A DNA stretch of 64,000 nucleotides from Flectobacillus major DSM 103 (GCF_000427405.1 NZ_KE386491.1:3253190-3317189); one strand, 5' to 3'. Counted from the first letter of the stretch, positions 26,423-35,353 are shown. The notes: generated from the letters alone by a model not told the origin. Program-made: numbers and translations.

Positions 26423-28021
26423 ATGGGATGCAAATCATGTTCCACAGGAAGCTGTGGTACTCGCAATAACAATGGTGCCGTAAGTGGCTGTAAGAATAAT
26501 GGAGCTTGTGGTACGGGTGGGTGCAATAAAATGAATGTGTTCGACTGGCTGTCGAATATGGAAGTACCCGCTTTCAATAAATTTAATATCATTGAAGTAA
26601 AGTTTAAAGGAGGACGAAAAGAGTATTTTAAAAACGTTAACCAAGTTGAACTTTATGCTGGTGACCCCGTAATCGTAGATGTTCCTAATGGGCATCACCT
26701 TGGCTTTGTTTCGCTTCAGGGCGAATTAGTAAGGCTTCAGATGCTTAAAAAAGGTATCAAAGACGATGAAACAATGCGTGTGGTATACCGCAAAGCCAAT
26801 GAAAAGGATCTGGAAAAACACGACCAAGCTATTGCTCGTGACCTTCCTACTATGTACCGTACTCGTGAAATTATCAAAGAATTAAAATTAGATATGAAAT
26901 TGTCGGACGTAGAGTTTCAGTCAGATAATACAAAGGCTATATTTTACTATTCTTCCGATGATAGGGTCGACTTTCGTGAACTTATCAAGATTTTAGCTGG
27001 TGAGTTTAAGGTACGGGTAGAAATGAAACAAATATCGTTACGACAAGAAGCTGCTCGTGTTGGCGGTATAGGTGTTTGTGGACGAGAGTTGTGTTGTTCT
27101 ACTTGGCTTACTGATTTTAAAAACGTAACCACTTCAGCTGCTCGTTACCAAAACCTTTCGCTTAATCCTGTTAAGCTTTCTGGACAATGTGGCCGCTTGA
27201 AATGTTGCCTAAATTACGAGCTAGAAACTTATATGGATGCTTTGAAGGATATTCCAAGCATTGAAAAGCCTCTACAAACAGTAAAAGGTGAAGCCTTGTT
27301 ACAAAAAACTGATATTTTTAAAAGAGTAATGTGGTTTGGCTATCGTGGTGAAGAAAGTAACTGGATTCCTGTTACCGTCGATAAGGTAAAAGAGGTAATG
27401 GAACTGAACGAAAAAGGAATTATACCTCAGTCGCTCGATGTGCTTGAAATTACACCTCTTCTTTCCGACCTTGAAAAAGGTAGTGGCTCGCAGTTGAATG
27501 CTGACCTTGACAAAATGGACAAGAAATACAGCAATAACAAGAAAAAACCACAAAATAAAAACCACAAAGGCGAAAGAAACGACAATAAACCTGATAAAAA
27601 AGAGTTTAAACAAGAACGTAGAGACGTAAGACCTGAAAGGCACGATTCGGCCGATAAAAAAGATAAACCGTTTGTAGCTGCTGAAAGAAAAGAAAAAACG
27701 GATAGACCTCAGGGCAACCCTAGTCAGGGCAACCCTAATCAGCCTAATAGGACTAAAAATCAGGGTAATAAAAATCAGCAACAAACCAAAAATCAACAAG
27801 GAGGCCCTAAAAATCCTCAGGCTAATAATCAGCCAAAAAATAATAACACCCCGAATTCTAATGGAGGCCAGCAACCCAAAAATCAGCAAGCTCGCCCTCA
27901 AAATAACCATGGTGGAAACAGAAATAATGGCGGTAACAAACCCCAAAATTCGAGACCCCAGCAACAAAGGAATCAAAAAAATAACAACGATACCAATAGT
28001 AGCAAACCTCCTCAGGAATAA
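26423..28021 (+). CDS. PSP1-domain protein (RicT-like) with a long disordered tail
   Basis: A 532-aa protein. The N-terminus is unusual: a Gly/Cys-rich stretch with six Cys in the first 34 residues (GCKSCSTGSCGTRNNNG...). The PSP1 region follows, with the Cys motifs GVCGRELCCSTW and SGQCGRLKCCLNYE (about 215-275) that bind Fe-S clusters in Bacillus RicT. From about residue 356 the tail is low-complexity Lys/Asn/Gln/Pro. RicT-type proteins act in RNA processing in Firmicutes; the role in Bacteroidota is not established. It sits directly upstream of gldH, a conserved neighbourhood in this phylum. Confidence 0.85.
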   Translation: MGCKSCSTGSCGTRNNNGAVSGCKNNGACGTGGCNKMNVFDWLSNMEVPAFNKFNIIEVKFKGGRKEYFKNVNQVELYAGDPVIVDVPNGHHLGFVSLQGELVRLQMLKKGIKDDETMRVVYRKANEKDLEKHDQAIARDLPTMYRTREIIKELKLDMKLSDVEFQSDNTKAIFYYSSDDRVDFRELIKILAGEFKVRVEMKQISLRQEAARVGGIGVCGRELCCSTWLTDFKNVTTSAARYQNLSLNPVKLSGQCGRLKCCLNYELETYMDALKDIPSIEKPLQTVKGEALLQKTDIFKRVMWFGYRGEESNWIPVTVDKVKEVMELNEKGIIPQSLDVLEITPLLSDLEKGSGSQLNADLDKMDKKYSNNKKKPQNKNHKGERNDNKPDKKEFKQERRDVRPERHDSADKKDKPFVAAERKEKTDRPQGNPSQGNPNQPNRTKNQGNKNQQQTKNQQGGPKNPQANNQPKNNNTPNSNGGQQPKNQQARPQNNHGGNRNNGGNKPQNSRPQQQRNQKNNNDTNSSKPPQE

Positions 28022-28076
28022 GTAACACTAACTGGAAAATCGTTTCCTCATAGTATTTAGGTGAACTCATAATAAT

Positions 28077-28124
28077 AAAAGGAGAATGGTAGAGGAATCT
28101 AATTTCACAACCATCTCCTTTTTT
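28077..28124 (+). terminator. Terminator-like hairpin abutting the gldH start
   Basis: AAAAGGAGA(A)TGGT (28077-28090) pairs with ACCATCTCCTTTT (from 28110), with one bulged A and a 19-base loop, followed by a T run. The next base but one is the A of the gldH ATG (28126). It may terminate the ricT-like transcript or act on gldH expression. Confidence 0.65.
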
Positions 28125-28125
28125 A

Positions 28126-28629
28126 ATGTTAAAATATCCCTCAACATTGAAGCCTTTATTTTCATTCATATCAGCCCTATTCATTGCGAGCATCTTGTTG
28201 GCTTGTGATACCAGTACGCTCCTGAAAGACAATTATGATATTCAAGATGCCAAATGGTTTATCAAGGATACACCCGAATTTAGCTTTGAAGTAACCGATA
28301 CCTCAAGTAACTATAATGTATTTTATAATGTACGCAACAACCGCTCGTATCCTTACTACAACTTGTATCTTACCCATTACTTATACGATGCTTCGGGCAA
28401 GGTAATTCATCAAAAATTAGATGAACTAGTGCTGTTTGACCCTACCACTGGCAAAAAGTTGGGGGAAGGATTAGGGGATGTTTATGACCATAAAATTTTG
28501 GCTTTCAAAAATTTTACTTTCCCACATAAAGGCATTTATAAAATTCAAGTGAAACAATACATGCGTCAAAACCCGCTACAAGATATTATTAGTGTTGGTT
28601 TTACTATCGAAAAAACTGCTATTAAATAA
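28126..28629 (+). CDS. gldH: Gliding-motility lipoprotein GldH
   Basis: A 167-aa lipoprotein: signal peptide ending SILLAC (Cys27), then a beta-rich body with the family-typical DIQDAKWFIKDTPEFSFEVTDTSSNYNVFYNVRNNRSYPYYNLYL spread over about 38-85. GldH is needed for gliding and surface adhesin movement in Flavobacterium, where loss stops motility; the mechanism is unknown and it is found also in non-gliding relatives. The position after the PSP1/RicT-like gene supports the call. The ATG lies one base past a terminator-like hairpin. Confidence 0.85.
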   Translation: MLKYPSTLKPLFSFISALFIASILLACDTSTLLKDNYDIQDAKWFIKDTPEFSFEVTDTSSNYNVFYNVRNNRSYPYYNLYLTHYLYDASGKVIHQKLDELVLFDPTTGKKLGEGLGDVYDHKILAFKNFTFPHKGIYKIQVKQYMRQNPLQDIISVGFTIEKTAIK

Positions 28630-28760
28630 TTATCTTTAAAAAAGTTGTTAAATCGCAAATTTGTACCCAATTTAAACCATATACAGAGTAGTACTGCATT
28701 CGTGTAGTTGTTCAAATTTTACTCTTTATTGAGTGTTTTGAAACATTTATAAGAAAACCA

Positions 28761-29393
28761 ATGCATAAATTTTTACCGCTTTTTCCGCTCAATTTAGTGG
28801 TTTTTCCTTTAGAAGACCTCAATTTGCATATTTTTGAACCTCGCTACAAAGCCCTAGTCAATGAAGTACTGGAGCATAACACTACTTTTGGTGTGCCTAC
28901 TTTTATCGACGGTAAGCTCCCTGGGTTTGGAACAGAAGTCAAAATTATAGGTCTTTCAAAAAAGTATGACGATGGTAGAATGGACATCAAAACACAAGGA
29001 ATACGTGTTTTTAGGATTCTTGACTTCCAAAACCCTATGGATAATCGCTTATATGCTGGCGGAGAAGTAGAAACCCTGAAAGATCCCGAAATTAGACCCT
29101 ATGTAGCACCAAAGTTGCTTGAACAGGTTACTTTATTGTATAGATTACTAGACGAAGAACATAAATTTGATATTCTAAAACCTCAACCTTATTCATTTCA
29201 AATTGCTCATAAAATAGGCTTGGCGATAGAAAAAGAATACGAGCTACTCAAAATGCCTACCGAAACAGAAAGACAAGCTTATATTATGGCTCATTTAGAC
29301 CGTGTTTTGCCTGTTTTGGAAGAACTAGAACGTACCAAAGAACGAATTAGAATGAATGGGCACTTTAAAAACCTTGACCCTCTCAACTTTTAA
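28761..29393 (+). CDS. Lon substrate-binding (LAN) domain protein
   Basis: A 210-aa stand-alone N-terminal Lon domain: FLPLFPLNLVVFPLEDLNLHIFEPRYK at the start, then FGVPTF, GTEVKIIGLSKKYDDGRMDI and a helical second half. No ATPase or Lon protease domain follows. Stand-alone LAN proteins are common and are thought to bind peptides or act as adaptors, without firm evidence. The start is the ATG at 28761. It is followed by the DUF3267 gene after 89 bases on the same strand. Confidence 0.87.
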   Translation: MHKFLPLFPLNLVVFPLEDLNLHIFEPRYKALVNEVLEHNTTFGVPTFIDGKLPGFGTEVKIIGLSKKYDDGRMDIKTQGIRVFRILDFQNPMDNRLYAGGEVETLKDPEIRPYVAPKLLEQVTLLYRLLDEEHKFDILKPQPYSFQIAHKIGLAIEKEYELLKMPTETERQAYIMAHLDRVLPVLEELERTKERIRMNGHFKNLDPLNF

Positions 29394-29482
29394 GCCTTAT
29401 CATAACAACGATTTTATCTATTGCTACCCAATTTTGCTCAATTCACAAACTATCATCAAAGCATTAAAACTCGCTATTTAAG

Positions 29483-30139
29483 ATGAAAAGATTGACACCC
29501 TCCGACCTTGTGGATAACCCGCAGTTTGTTTTGATTGACGCATTTCATATCGACGAAATGGGAGCATTTTTATTGCGTGAAATACAAACTAAGCCTCCAA
29601 CCAATCAGCCTGCCTCTGGGTTATTAAAGTATATATTGGTTGGTATTATGCTTGTTTTGGGCTTAGGAATAGGTTATTGGATGGGTTCTTTTTTACCTCA
29701 TGTTATTCATGACAGCAATACTGTTTTTCAACAAATAGGGCTAGGGCTTGTTGTATTTTTTGTACTGATTTTACCTCTTCACGAGCTTATACATGGTATT
29801 GTTTTCAAACTATTGAAAGCACCTAAAGTTGGCTTTGGCTGGACTTGGAAAGGAATGATGGCATACGCTTATGCTCAAAAATTTGTAATCAACCTTCAAG
29901 AATTAATTTGGGTTGCAATAATGCCTTTTACGATTATTACCAGTTTGCTTATTGTGCTACTATTGGTATTTCCTCATTATTTTTTTGCAATTGTGCTGCT
30001 ATTATTGATTCATACATTTGGCTGTGTTGGCGATTTTATTTTGATAAAATATGCCATCAAAAATAAACACCGTGAGATTTATACTTTTGATGACATAGAC
30101 GAAAAACAAGAATCTTACTTTTACGAGAAAATAGCCTAA
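29483..30139 (+). CDS. DUF3267 membrane protein with HExxH
   Basis: A 218-aa protein with about four transmembrane helices (50-70, 85-105, 145-165, 168-190). HELIHG (about residues 100-105) at the end of the second helix fits the zinc-metalloprotease HExxH pattern, and a later GDF in the last helix could supply an Asp ligand as in site-2-protease-like families. DUF3267 is annotated as a putative zincin peptidase with unknown substrate. Its last four bases overlap the stop of the converging gene at 30136. Confidence 0.8.
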   Translation: MKRLTPSDLVDNPQFVLIDAFHIDEMGAFLLREIQTKPPTNQPASGLLKYILVGIMLVLGLGIGYWMGSFLPHVIHDSNTVFQQIGLGLVVFFVLILPLHELIHGIVFKLLKAPKVGFGWTWKGMMAYAYAQKFVINLQELIWVAIMPFTIITSLLIVLLLVFPHYFFAIVLLLLIHTFGCVGDFILIKYAIKNKHREIYTFDDIDEKQESYFYEKIA

Positions 30140-31089
30140 TAAGCCCTCAAAAACTGACTAACATATTCTTTGGTTTTGAGTACTTTTTTATGATACTCCA
30201 ATTCTTTTATGGTCTTCTTGGTACGGTTCATTTCGGTAATAATACTAATATCCATTGTTTTCAAGTTGCCTTGCCCATATTGCCAAAAAGTACCCGCTTT
30301 TAGTGTATTCAGCTCGCTTTCTAATAATACAATTTGTTTGACTAATATCTTGTTATACCGTTTGAGCTGAGACTCCACAAATGTTTCTTCAGCTTCTTTT
30401 TCGCTCAACAAAGTCATGCGTAAACGCAATAGCTCGGACATATCATTTTGGGTATATGCGTTGGTGATTAAGTGCATAATTTTTGTTTTACGCTCCTTTT
30501 CAGCTTCGTCCTGCTCCAAGTCGGGATGAAACTCCTTTACCAATTCCATATAAATAGAACGAGCTGTTTTGTTGGTCAATTTGGGGAGTTCTGCGTCTAT
30601 TTTTTCAAACAAATACGTTTCTTTCTCATTCCAAGTTTGTTCTTCAAACTCTTCCTCCTCCTCTTCATCAACGACAGTTTCTACAATTATCTCTTCTGTT
30701 TCTGGGATAATTTCACCAGTATATTTTTCATAAAGGCTTTGCAAATGTACCATTCCCGCCCCTGTGATTAATTGAAAAGCTAATCCAGCAATATACTTGG
30801 CTATTTTTTGTTGTTCTTCATCCGAAAAAAATGGGTCACCATAATGTTCGTCCAAAATCAAAAGAAGCTCGGCCAATTTATGATTATATTTTCGGTGAAG
30901 TGGGGCAATATCTTGTGTTAATTGAACTTCGACAGCCTTCACAAAATCTTTTGTAGTAATCAACTCATTTTTTAAATCTTCAAGCTTTTTGAGATTAGCA
31001 ATAAATTGCTTTTGTAGCTTTGACGTTACTTTGTCGAACTGTTTACGGCTTACCAAGCCTTCATAACGTGTTATATGCGAGTGTATCAT
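30136..31089 (-). CDS. Coiled-coil protein with a J-domain-like segment
   Basis: A 317-aa soluble, highly charged protein. The middle holds an acidic linker (VVDEEEEEEFEEQ, about 140-152). Residues about 180-230 look like a J-domain: RSIYMELVKEFHPDLEQDE, with the diagnostic HPD tripeptide, then HLITNAYTQNDMSELLRL. Flanking regions are long helices (N-terminal about 20-70, C-terminal about 235-315). It may recruit Hsp70/DnaK, which is inference from HPD. No Gly/Phe or zinc-finger region is present, so it is not DnaJ itself. It converges with the DUF3267 gene with a four-base overlap. Confidence 0.75.
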   Translation of the reverse strand: MIHSHITRYEGLVSRKQFDKVTSKLQKQFIANLKKLEDLKNELITTKDFVKAVEVQLTQDIAPLHRKYNHKLAELLLILDEHYGDPFFSDEEQQKIAKYIAGLAFQLITGAGMVHLQSLYEKYTGEIIPETEEIIVETVVDEEEEEEFEEQTWNEKETYLFEKIDAELPKLTNKTARSIYMELVKEFHPDLEQDEAEKERKTKIMHLITNAYTQNDMSELLRLRMTLLSEKEAEETFVESQLKRYNKILVKQIVLLESELNTLKAGTFWQYGQGNLKTMDISIITEMNRTKKTIKELEYHKKVLKTKEYVSQFLRAY

Positions 31090-31125
31090 AAAATTAGAAT
31101 AATAAAATAAAAACCAACCCTACTA

Positions 31126-31160
31126 TTGTCCTATAGACCTAAGATAAAGTTTTATCTTTG
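31126..31160 (+). promoter_or_regulatory. Bacteroidota-type promoter for the DUF983 gene
   Basis: TTG (31126-31128), a 24-base spacer and TATCTTTG (31153-31160) match the TTG / TAnnTTTG pattern. The ATG follows at 31184, giving a very short leader of about 17 bases. Confidence 0.45.
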
Positions 31161-31183
31161 TAAATCATCAAGCATAATTTACT

Positions 31184-31588
31184 ATGACCGACCACCAAGG
31201 GCTTAAATTGGACACAGAATGTTCCAGATTTAGAGCAATCGTTGAAGAAAGATGTCCTCAATGCAGAAAGGCTAAAATGTTTCAATACCCGCTTTGGCGA
31301 GTAGATAAATTTGACAAAATGCACAACAATTGCCCCGTGTGTAATCTACGTTTTGAGGTAGAGCCAGGCTTTTGGTATGGTGCAATGTTTGTGAGCTATG
31401 GCTTTTCGGTATTACTTTTAGTGATTTTGGGTGTTATGATTTTTTATGTATTCAACGACCCTCCAATTATAGGCTATATTGTACCAATTACTGTAGTATC
31501 GCTACTGGCAGTACCTTTCAATTTTCGTATATCTCGCTCGGTATTTATTCATTTGTTTGGATTCATTAAATACCGCCCGCAGCCATAA
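31184..31588 (+). CDS. DUF983 membrane protein
   Basis: A 134-aa protein: a zinc-ribbon-like N-terminus (CPQCRKAKMF, then CPVCNLRFEVEPGFWYGAMFVSYG) and two transmembrane helices. CxxC pairs at about 25-28 and 49-52 plus the PGFWYGAM motif are hallmarks of DUF983. The function is unknown. It has its own promoter and a strong terminator, so it is probably monocistronic. Confidence 0.87.
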   Translation: MTDHQGLKLDTECSRFRAIVEERCPQCRKAKMFQYPLWRVDKFDKMHNNCPVCNLRFEVEPGFWYGAMFVSYGFSVLLLVILGVMIFYVFNDPPIIGYIVPITVVSLLAVPFNFRISRSVFIHLFGFIKYRPQP

Positions 31589-31591
31589 TAA

Positions 31592-31620
31592 TAGCCTTCG
31601 GTGATGTACCGAAGGCTATC
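31592..31620. terminator. Bidirectional terminator between DUF983 and ABC transporter genes
   Basis: ATAGCCTTCGGT pairs with ACCGAAGGCTAT (31592-31620), forming a 12-bp stem followed by a T run. It lies between converging genes. Confidence 0.85.
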
Positions 31621-31633
31621 TTTTTATTGCTAA

Positions 31634-33397
31634 CTATTCTACCTCCGAGGTATCCTTCTCCCCTACTTGTTGTCGCCACATGGCATAATACAACCCTTTT
31701 TTATCCAATAACATCGTATGTGATCCATACTCTACAATTTTGCCTTTTTCCAACACAAAAATATTATCGGCGTGCATAATCGTGCTAAGGCGGTGAGCAA
31801 TCAAAATCGTTAGGTGTTCGCCTGCTACAGATATTTCTCGGATCGTTTCCGAAATTTCTTCTTCTGTTAGCGAATCTAGTGCCGATGTAGCTTCGTCAAA
31901 AATCAATAAGTTAGGATGACGCAACAAAGCTCTAGCAATACTTAGGCGTTGTTTTTCGCCCCCCGAAACCTTTACGCCACCTTCGCCAATTACGGTGTCG
32001 AGTCCTTTATCGGCTCTTGCTAAAAGATGCTCACAAGCTGCTTTCTTCAGTACAGCCAAACAATCTTGGTCTGTAGCATGGGGATTTACGAATAACAGAT
32101 TTTCTCGAATTGTTCCTGAAAATAGTTGTGTATCTTGAGTAACAAAGCCTATTTTTTCACGAAGTTGGTCAAAATCAATCTCTTGGCCATCGTGGTCATT
32201 ATAAAAAATCTGTCCTCCTTGAGGTTTGTACAAACCTACCAACAGCTTCACCAAGGTACTTTTACCAGAACCCGAAGGCCCCACAAAGGCAATAGTTTGT
32301 CCAACTTTAGTATCGAAAGTAACATTCCGAAGAGCATCTTTATGAGCTGATTGATGCCTGAAATTAACATCCCGAAACGACAAGGTATTGATACTGGTAA
32401 TAGGATACGGATTGGCGGGTTTGACTTCAACAGGAATCTGAAATAACGATTCGTAGTTTTGTAAAGAAACCTGTGCTTCTCGGTATGTATTAATCACATT
32501 ACCCATTTCTTGTAATGGGCCAAAAATAAAAAATGAGTAGATATTCAAAGAGAAAAACTGTCCAAGCGATATTTCATTTTTGTAAATCAGGTATATCATC
32601 ACAAATATCAATAACACTCGTAATAGATTGACGCTTGTACCTTGAATAAACATCATACTTCGTACATATTTTACTTTTTTCAGCTCTAATCCCAAGATTT
32701 TTTGAGTAGTACTATTCAAGTGGTTGATTTCTTGTTGGGCCAATCCAAGCGACTTTACCAACTCAATATTACGAAGCGATTCGGTAGTAGACCCCGCCAA
32801 AGCTGTTGATTCACGTACAATCGACTGTTGAATATTCTTGACTTTTTTACTCAATAATGAGCTAATCCAACCAATTAGCGGGCCTATTACCAAAAATAGA
32901 GGTACGATTGTCCAGTGTACTGATACGGCATAAATCGTAACAAAAATCAAAGCCACCAAGCTTTGGAAAAAGATATTGATACCCGACGATATAAGTTTTT
33001 CAACATCGGTTCTTACCTTTTGTAGTTTACCGAGGGTTTCGCCCGAACGTTGGTCTTCAAAGGTTTCATAAGGTAATTCTAAAGAATGCTTGATACCGTC
33101 TGAATACAATTGTGCTCCAATTTTTTGAGTGATGGTACTGATGTAATAATCTTGAAAATTTTTGGCAACCCTCGATACAAACGCCACACCAACCGACGCC
33201 CCAAGTAAAGGAAGAATAGCTCCCAAAAAATCTTGGAATGTATGGTCTTTTTCATTGTATTTGGTAGCAACGTTGTCGATAATATGCCTAAAAATTAGGG
33301 GGTCGAGCAAAGAGAATACTTGGTTGATAATGGCTAAAAACAGTGCTAATAGTACCGTTAACTGATACCTTTTCAGGTAGGGTATGAGTATCTTCAT
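31634..33397 (-). CDS. ABC exporter half-transporter (fused permease and ATPase)
   Basis: A 587-aa type IV ABC exporter. The N-terminal six-helix membrane domain is about 10-310. The C-terminal nucleotide-binding domain has Walker A GPSGSGKST, signature VSGGEKQRLSIARALL, Walker B LLIFDEATSALD and switch His in IAHRLST. It most likely works as a homodimer exporting lipid, peptide or drug; the substrate cannot be told. The signature begins VSGGE rather than LSGGQ, a common tolerated variant. It is monocistronic, with no membrane-fusion or outer-membrane partner adjacent. Confidence 0.92.
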   Translation of the reverse strand: MKILIPYLKRYQLTVLLALFLAIINQVFSLLDPLIFRHIIDNVATKYNEKDHTFQDFLGAILPLLGASVGVAFVSRVAKNFQDYYISTITQKIGAQLYSDGIKHSLELPYETFEDQRSGETLGKLQKVRTDVEKLISSGINIFFQSLVALIFVTIYAVSVHWTIVPLFLVIGPLIGWISSLLSKKVKNIQQSIVRESTALAGSTTESLRNIELVKSLGLAQQEINHLNSTTQKILGLELKKVKYVRSMMFIQGTSVNLLRVLLIFVMIYLIYKNEISLGQFFSLNIYSFFIFGPLQEMGNVINTYREAQVSLQNYESLFQIPVEVKPANPYPITSINTLSFRDVNFRHQSAHKDALRNVTFDTKVGQTIAFVGPSGSGKSTLVKLLVGLYKPQGGQIFYNDHDGQEIDFDQLREKIGFVTQDTQLFSGTIRENLLFVNPHATDQDCLAVLKKAACEHLLARADKGLDTVIGEGGVKVSGGEKQRLSIARALLRHPNLLIFDEATSALDSLTEEEISETIREISVAGEHLTILIAHRLSTIMHADNIFVLEKGKIVEYGSHTMLLDKKGLYYAMWRQQVGEKDTSEVE

Positions 33398-33486
33398 GGT
33401 AGGTTAATCAATATGGAAAGATAAGCGACTTAATAATGATATAGTTGATAAACCCCAATGGCACAAAATTGGTTCTTGCTAAAAAA

Positions 33487-33519
33487 AAAGAGGCAAGGAT
33501 TGGGTTCCCTTATGCCTCT
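33487..33519. terminator. First of two tandem hairpins after lhgO
   Basis: AGAGGCA pairs with TGCCTCT inside 33487-33519, next to a run of A on the left (T on the minus strand). It lies 75 bases past the lhgO stop on that strand. Confidence 0.55.
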
Positions 33520-33527
33520 ATACAATA

Positions 33528-33574
33528 ATTGGGTCGCTAACATCAGTTATTTTTCCTGAAATTAGCGACCCAAT
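33528..33574 (-). terminator. Second hairpin after lhgO
   Basis: A perfect 13-bp stem, ATTGGGTCGCTAA (33528-33540) with TTAGCGACCCAAT (33562-33574), and a 21-base loop. It is the first hairpin met by leftward transcription out of lhgO. Confidence 0.65.
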
Positions 33575-33593
33575 ACCATAGATTATTACTTGA

Positions 33594-34793
33594 CTAAAAA
33601 CGCTTTAGTACCATTTCTGAGACAGTCTGCCCAATCGATAACGACGATGTAGCTGCTGGCGACGGAGCATTAAGGATATTGATAACTTTGGCATCTTCAA
33701 TAATAGAAAAATCGTCGAGTAAGCCTCCGTTACGGTCGCAAGCCTGAGCACGTACACCTGCACCACCTTCTATCAAGTCGCTTTCTTGAATGTCGGGAAT
33801 TAATTCTTGGAGTGCTTTGGTAAAGGCAGCTTTTGAGAAGCTCCTATACATTTCGCCCAAACCTGTTTCCCAATATTTCATAGCAACTTTCTGGAAGCCT
33901 GGCCAAGTTAAGGTTTCCCAAAGCTCTTTAGCATTAATATCCATTTTTTTGTATCCTTCTCTTCTGAATGCTAATACGGCGTTTGGGCCAGCCTCGATAC
34001 CACCACGCATCATTCGGGTAAAGTGTACCCCCAAGAATGGGAAGTTAGGATCTGGTACAGGATAAATTAGATTTTTTACTAAATAATGTTTTTCAGGGCG
34101 AATCTTATAATATTCACCTCTAAAAGGTACAATACGTACATCTAAGGGGTTTTCCTGTGACATCTGAGCAACTTTGTCGGAATACAAGCCCCCGCAATTG
34201 ATAACCAGTTTGGTTTCGTAAGTATTTCGGATAGTTTTTACGATAGACAAAGAATGCCCTTTGGTAATACCAGTTACTCGCTCGCCAAATAGCAATTCAG
34301 CCCCGAGAGTTCTGAGTTTTTCGGCATACTTTTCACAGACTACCTTATAATCAACAATCCCTGTTTGGGGAACCCACATACCTTCTACACTGGTAACATA
34401 AGGTTCGTATTCTTTTACTTCTTGCGAAGAAATTTTACGCAAGCCTTCCAAGCCATTTTGTTGGCCACGTACATAAAGGTTATCCAACAAAGGACGTTGA
34501 GCGTCGTTTGTGGCCACTACTACCTTGCCTGTTATTTCAAATGGAATATTTTCTTTTTGGCAAAAATCAATCAACATATTGTATCCTTTGATACAATTGG
34601 TAGCTTTTAATGAACCCGGCTTATAATACAATCCAGAGTGAATTACGCCCGAATTATTTCCTGTTTGATGTTTGGCTACTTCTGTTTCTTTTTCCAACAC
34701 AAGCACCTTTAAATCAGGACGCTGTTCTTTGATTTTGAGAGCCGTGGCTAGTCCAACGATACCTCCACCAATTACGATAATATCTTGTTGCAT
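33594..34793 (-). CDS. lhgO: L-2-hydroxyglutarate oxidase
   Basis: A FAD-dependent oxidoreductase of the DAO fold, about 399 aa. It begins DIIVIGGGIVGLATALKIKEQ and has the LhgO-typical KHQTGNNSGVIHSGLYYKPGS and GVHFTRMMRGGIEAGPNAVLAF segments. It oxidises L-2-hydroxyglutarate to 2-oxoglutarate, passing electrons to the quinone pool or oxygen (metabolite repair). I start at the ATG at 34793, because the longer frame to 34829 runs through the -7 promoter element. The gene is monocistronic between terminators. Confidence 0.92.
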   Translation of the reverse strand: MQQDIIVIGGGIVGLATALKIKEQRPDLKVLVLEKETEVAKHQTGNNSGVIHSGLYYKPGSLKATNCIKGYNMLIDFCQKENIPFEITGKVVVATNDAQRPLLDNLYVRGQQNGLEGLRKISSQEVKEYEPYVTSVEGMWVPQTGIVDYKVVCEKYAEKLRTLGAELLFGERVTGITKGHSLSIVKTIRNTYETKLVINCGGLYSDKVAQMSQENPLDVRIVPFRGEYYKIRPEKHYLVKNLIYPVPDPNFPFLGVHFTRMMRGGIEAGPNAVLAFRREGYKKMDINAKELWETLTWPGFQKVAMKYWETGLGEMYRSFSKAAFTKALQELIPDIQESDLIEGGAGVRAQACDRNGGLLDDFSIIEDAKVINILNAPSPAATSSLSIGQTVSEMVLKRF

Positions 34794-34826
34794 TGTCAAT
34801 TTCTTAGATTTGATAATAACTGACCG

Positions 34827-34834
34827 CAAAGATA
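34827..34834 (-). promoter_or_regulatory. -7 element for lhgO
   Basis: The minus strand reads TATCTTTG, a perfect TAnnTTTG 34 bases before the ATG. The usual -33 position falls inside the neighbouring terminator hairpin (34841-34868) and has no TTG. Confidence 0.4.
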
Positions 34835-34840
34835 CAAAAA

Positions 34841-34868
34841 GACCCGTAAGGATTTGTTCTTACGGGTC
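34841..34868 (-). terminator. Terminator of the small lipoprotein gene
   Basis: A perfect 10-bp stem, GACCCGTAAG (34841-34850) with CTTACGGGTC (34859-34868), followed on the minus strand by TTTTT. It ends the 34898-35353 gene. Confidence 0.85.
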
Positions 34869-34897
34869 TGTGATTCAAGAATTACGCTCGATTCCTT

Positions 34898-35353
34898 CTA
34901 TTGTTTAGGAATCAATATAAACTTATCCGTTGCCGACTCACATTCGATGGCCGTTTCCGAAAATTGATTAATTGTATAGGTACTTGTTAATCCTGAATCG
35001 CTGGTAAGCTCAAGACTTGTTGCCATCTGAGCCAAACGCCATTTACCATTCATGGTATTGGTACCATTACTAATGCTGAAAGTACCGTCTTCTTTAAAGA
35101 CATAAGTAATCCTGCTATATTCAGACTTAAGACCAATTCCATCTTTTTCTGAATAGATTACCGAAGATGTACCATTTGATTTGTTTTCATACAGGTAAAA
35201 ACGCCATGTTTTTTGGACTAACAGTGCGTTGCGTTTTTGGGCTTGCTCAAGGGCTTCTTTTAATGATTCGTTGGGCGTAATACGGTCGTCACAGCTTTGT
35301 AAAGAGCCAATTGCCACAAATAGTAATAAGAATAATGCTTTTCTCATTGTCAT
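34898..35353 (-). CDS. Small lipocalin-like lipoprotein
   Basis: A 151-aa exported lipoprotein (GSLQSC, Cys20). The body reads KTWRFYLYEN..., then ITYVFKEDGTFSISNGTNTMNGKWRLAQMATSLELTS, which is the pattern of the lipocalin-like domain families common in Bacteroidota (a W-containing first strand and a 'G.W.l' mid motif). Ligand and function are unknown. Two ATGs two codons apart (35353 and 35347) are both possible starts. It has its own terminator and is read away from the OmpA-family gene. Confidence 0.65.
   Translation of the reverse strand: MTMRKALFLLLFVAIGSLQSCDDRITPNESLKEALEQAQKRNALLVQKTWRFYLYENKSNGTSSVIYSEKDGIGLKSEYSRITYVFKEDGTFSISNGTNTMNGKWRLAQMATSLELTSDSGLTSTYTINQFSETAIECESATDKFILIPKQ

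Noticed and set aside
27299..27976. Long antisense frames opposite low-complexity regions of the ricT-like and infB genes
   Set aside because: They are compositional shadows of Lys/Asn/Gln-rich coding sequence, with hydrophobic nonsense products and no start context.
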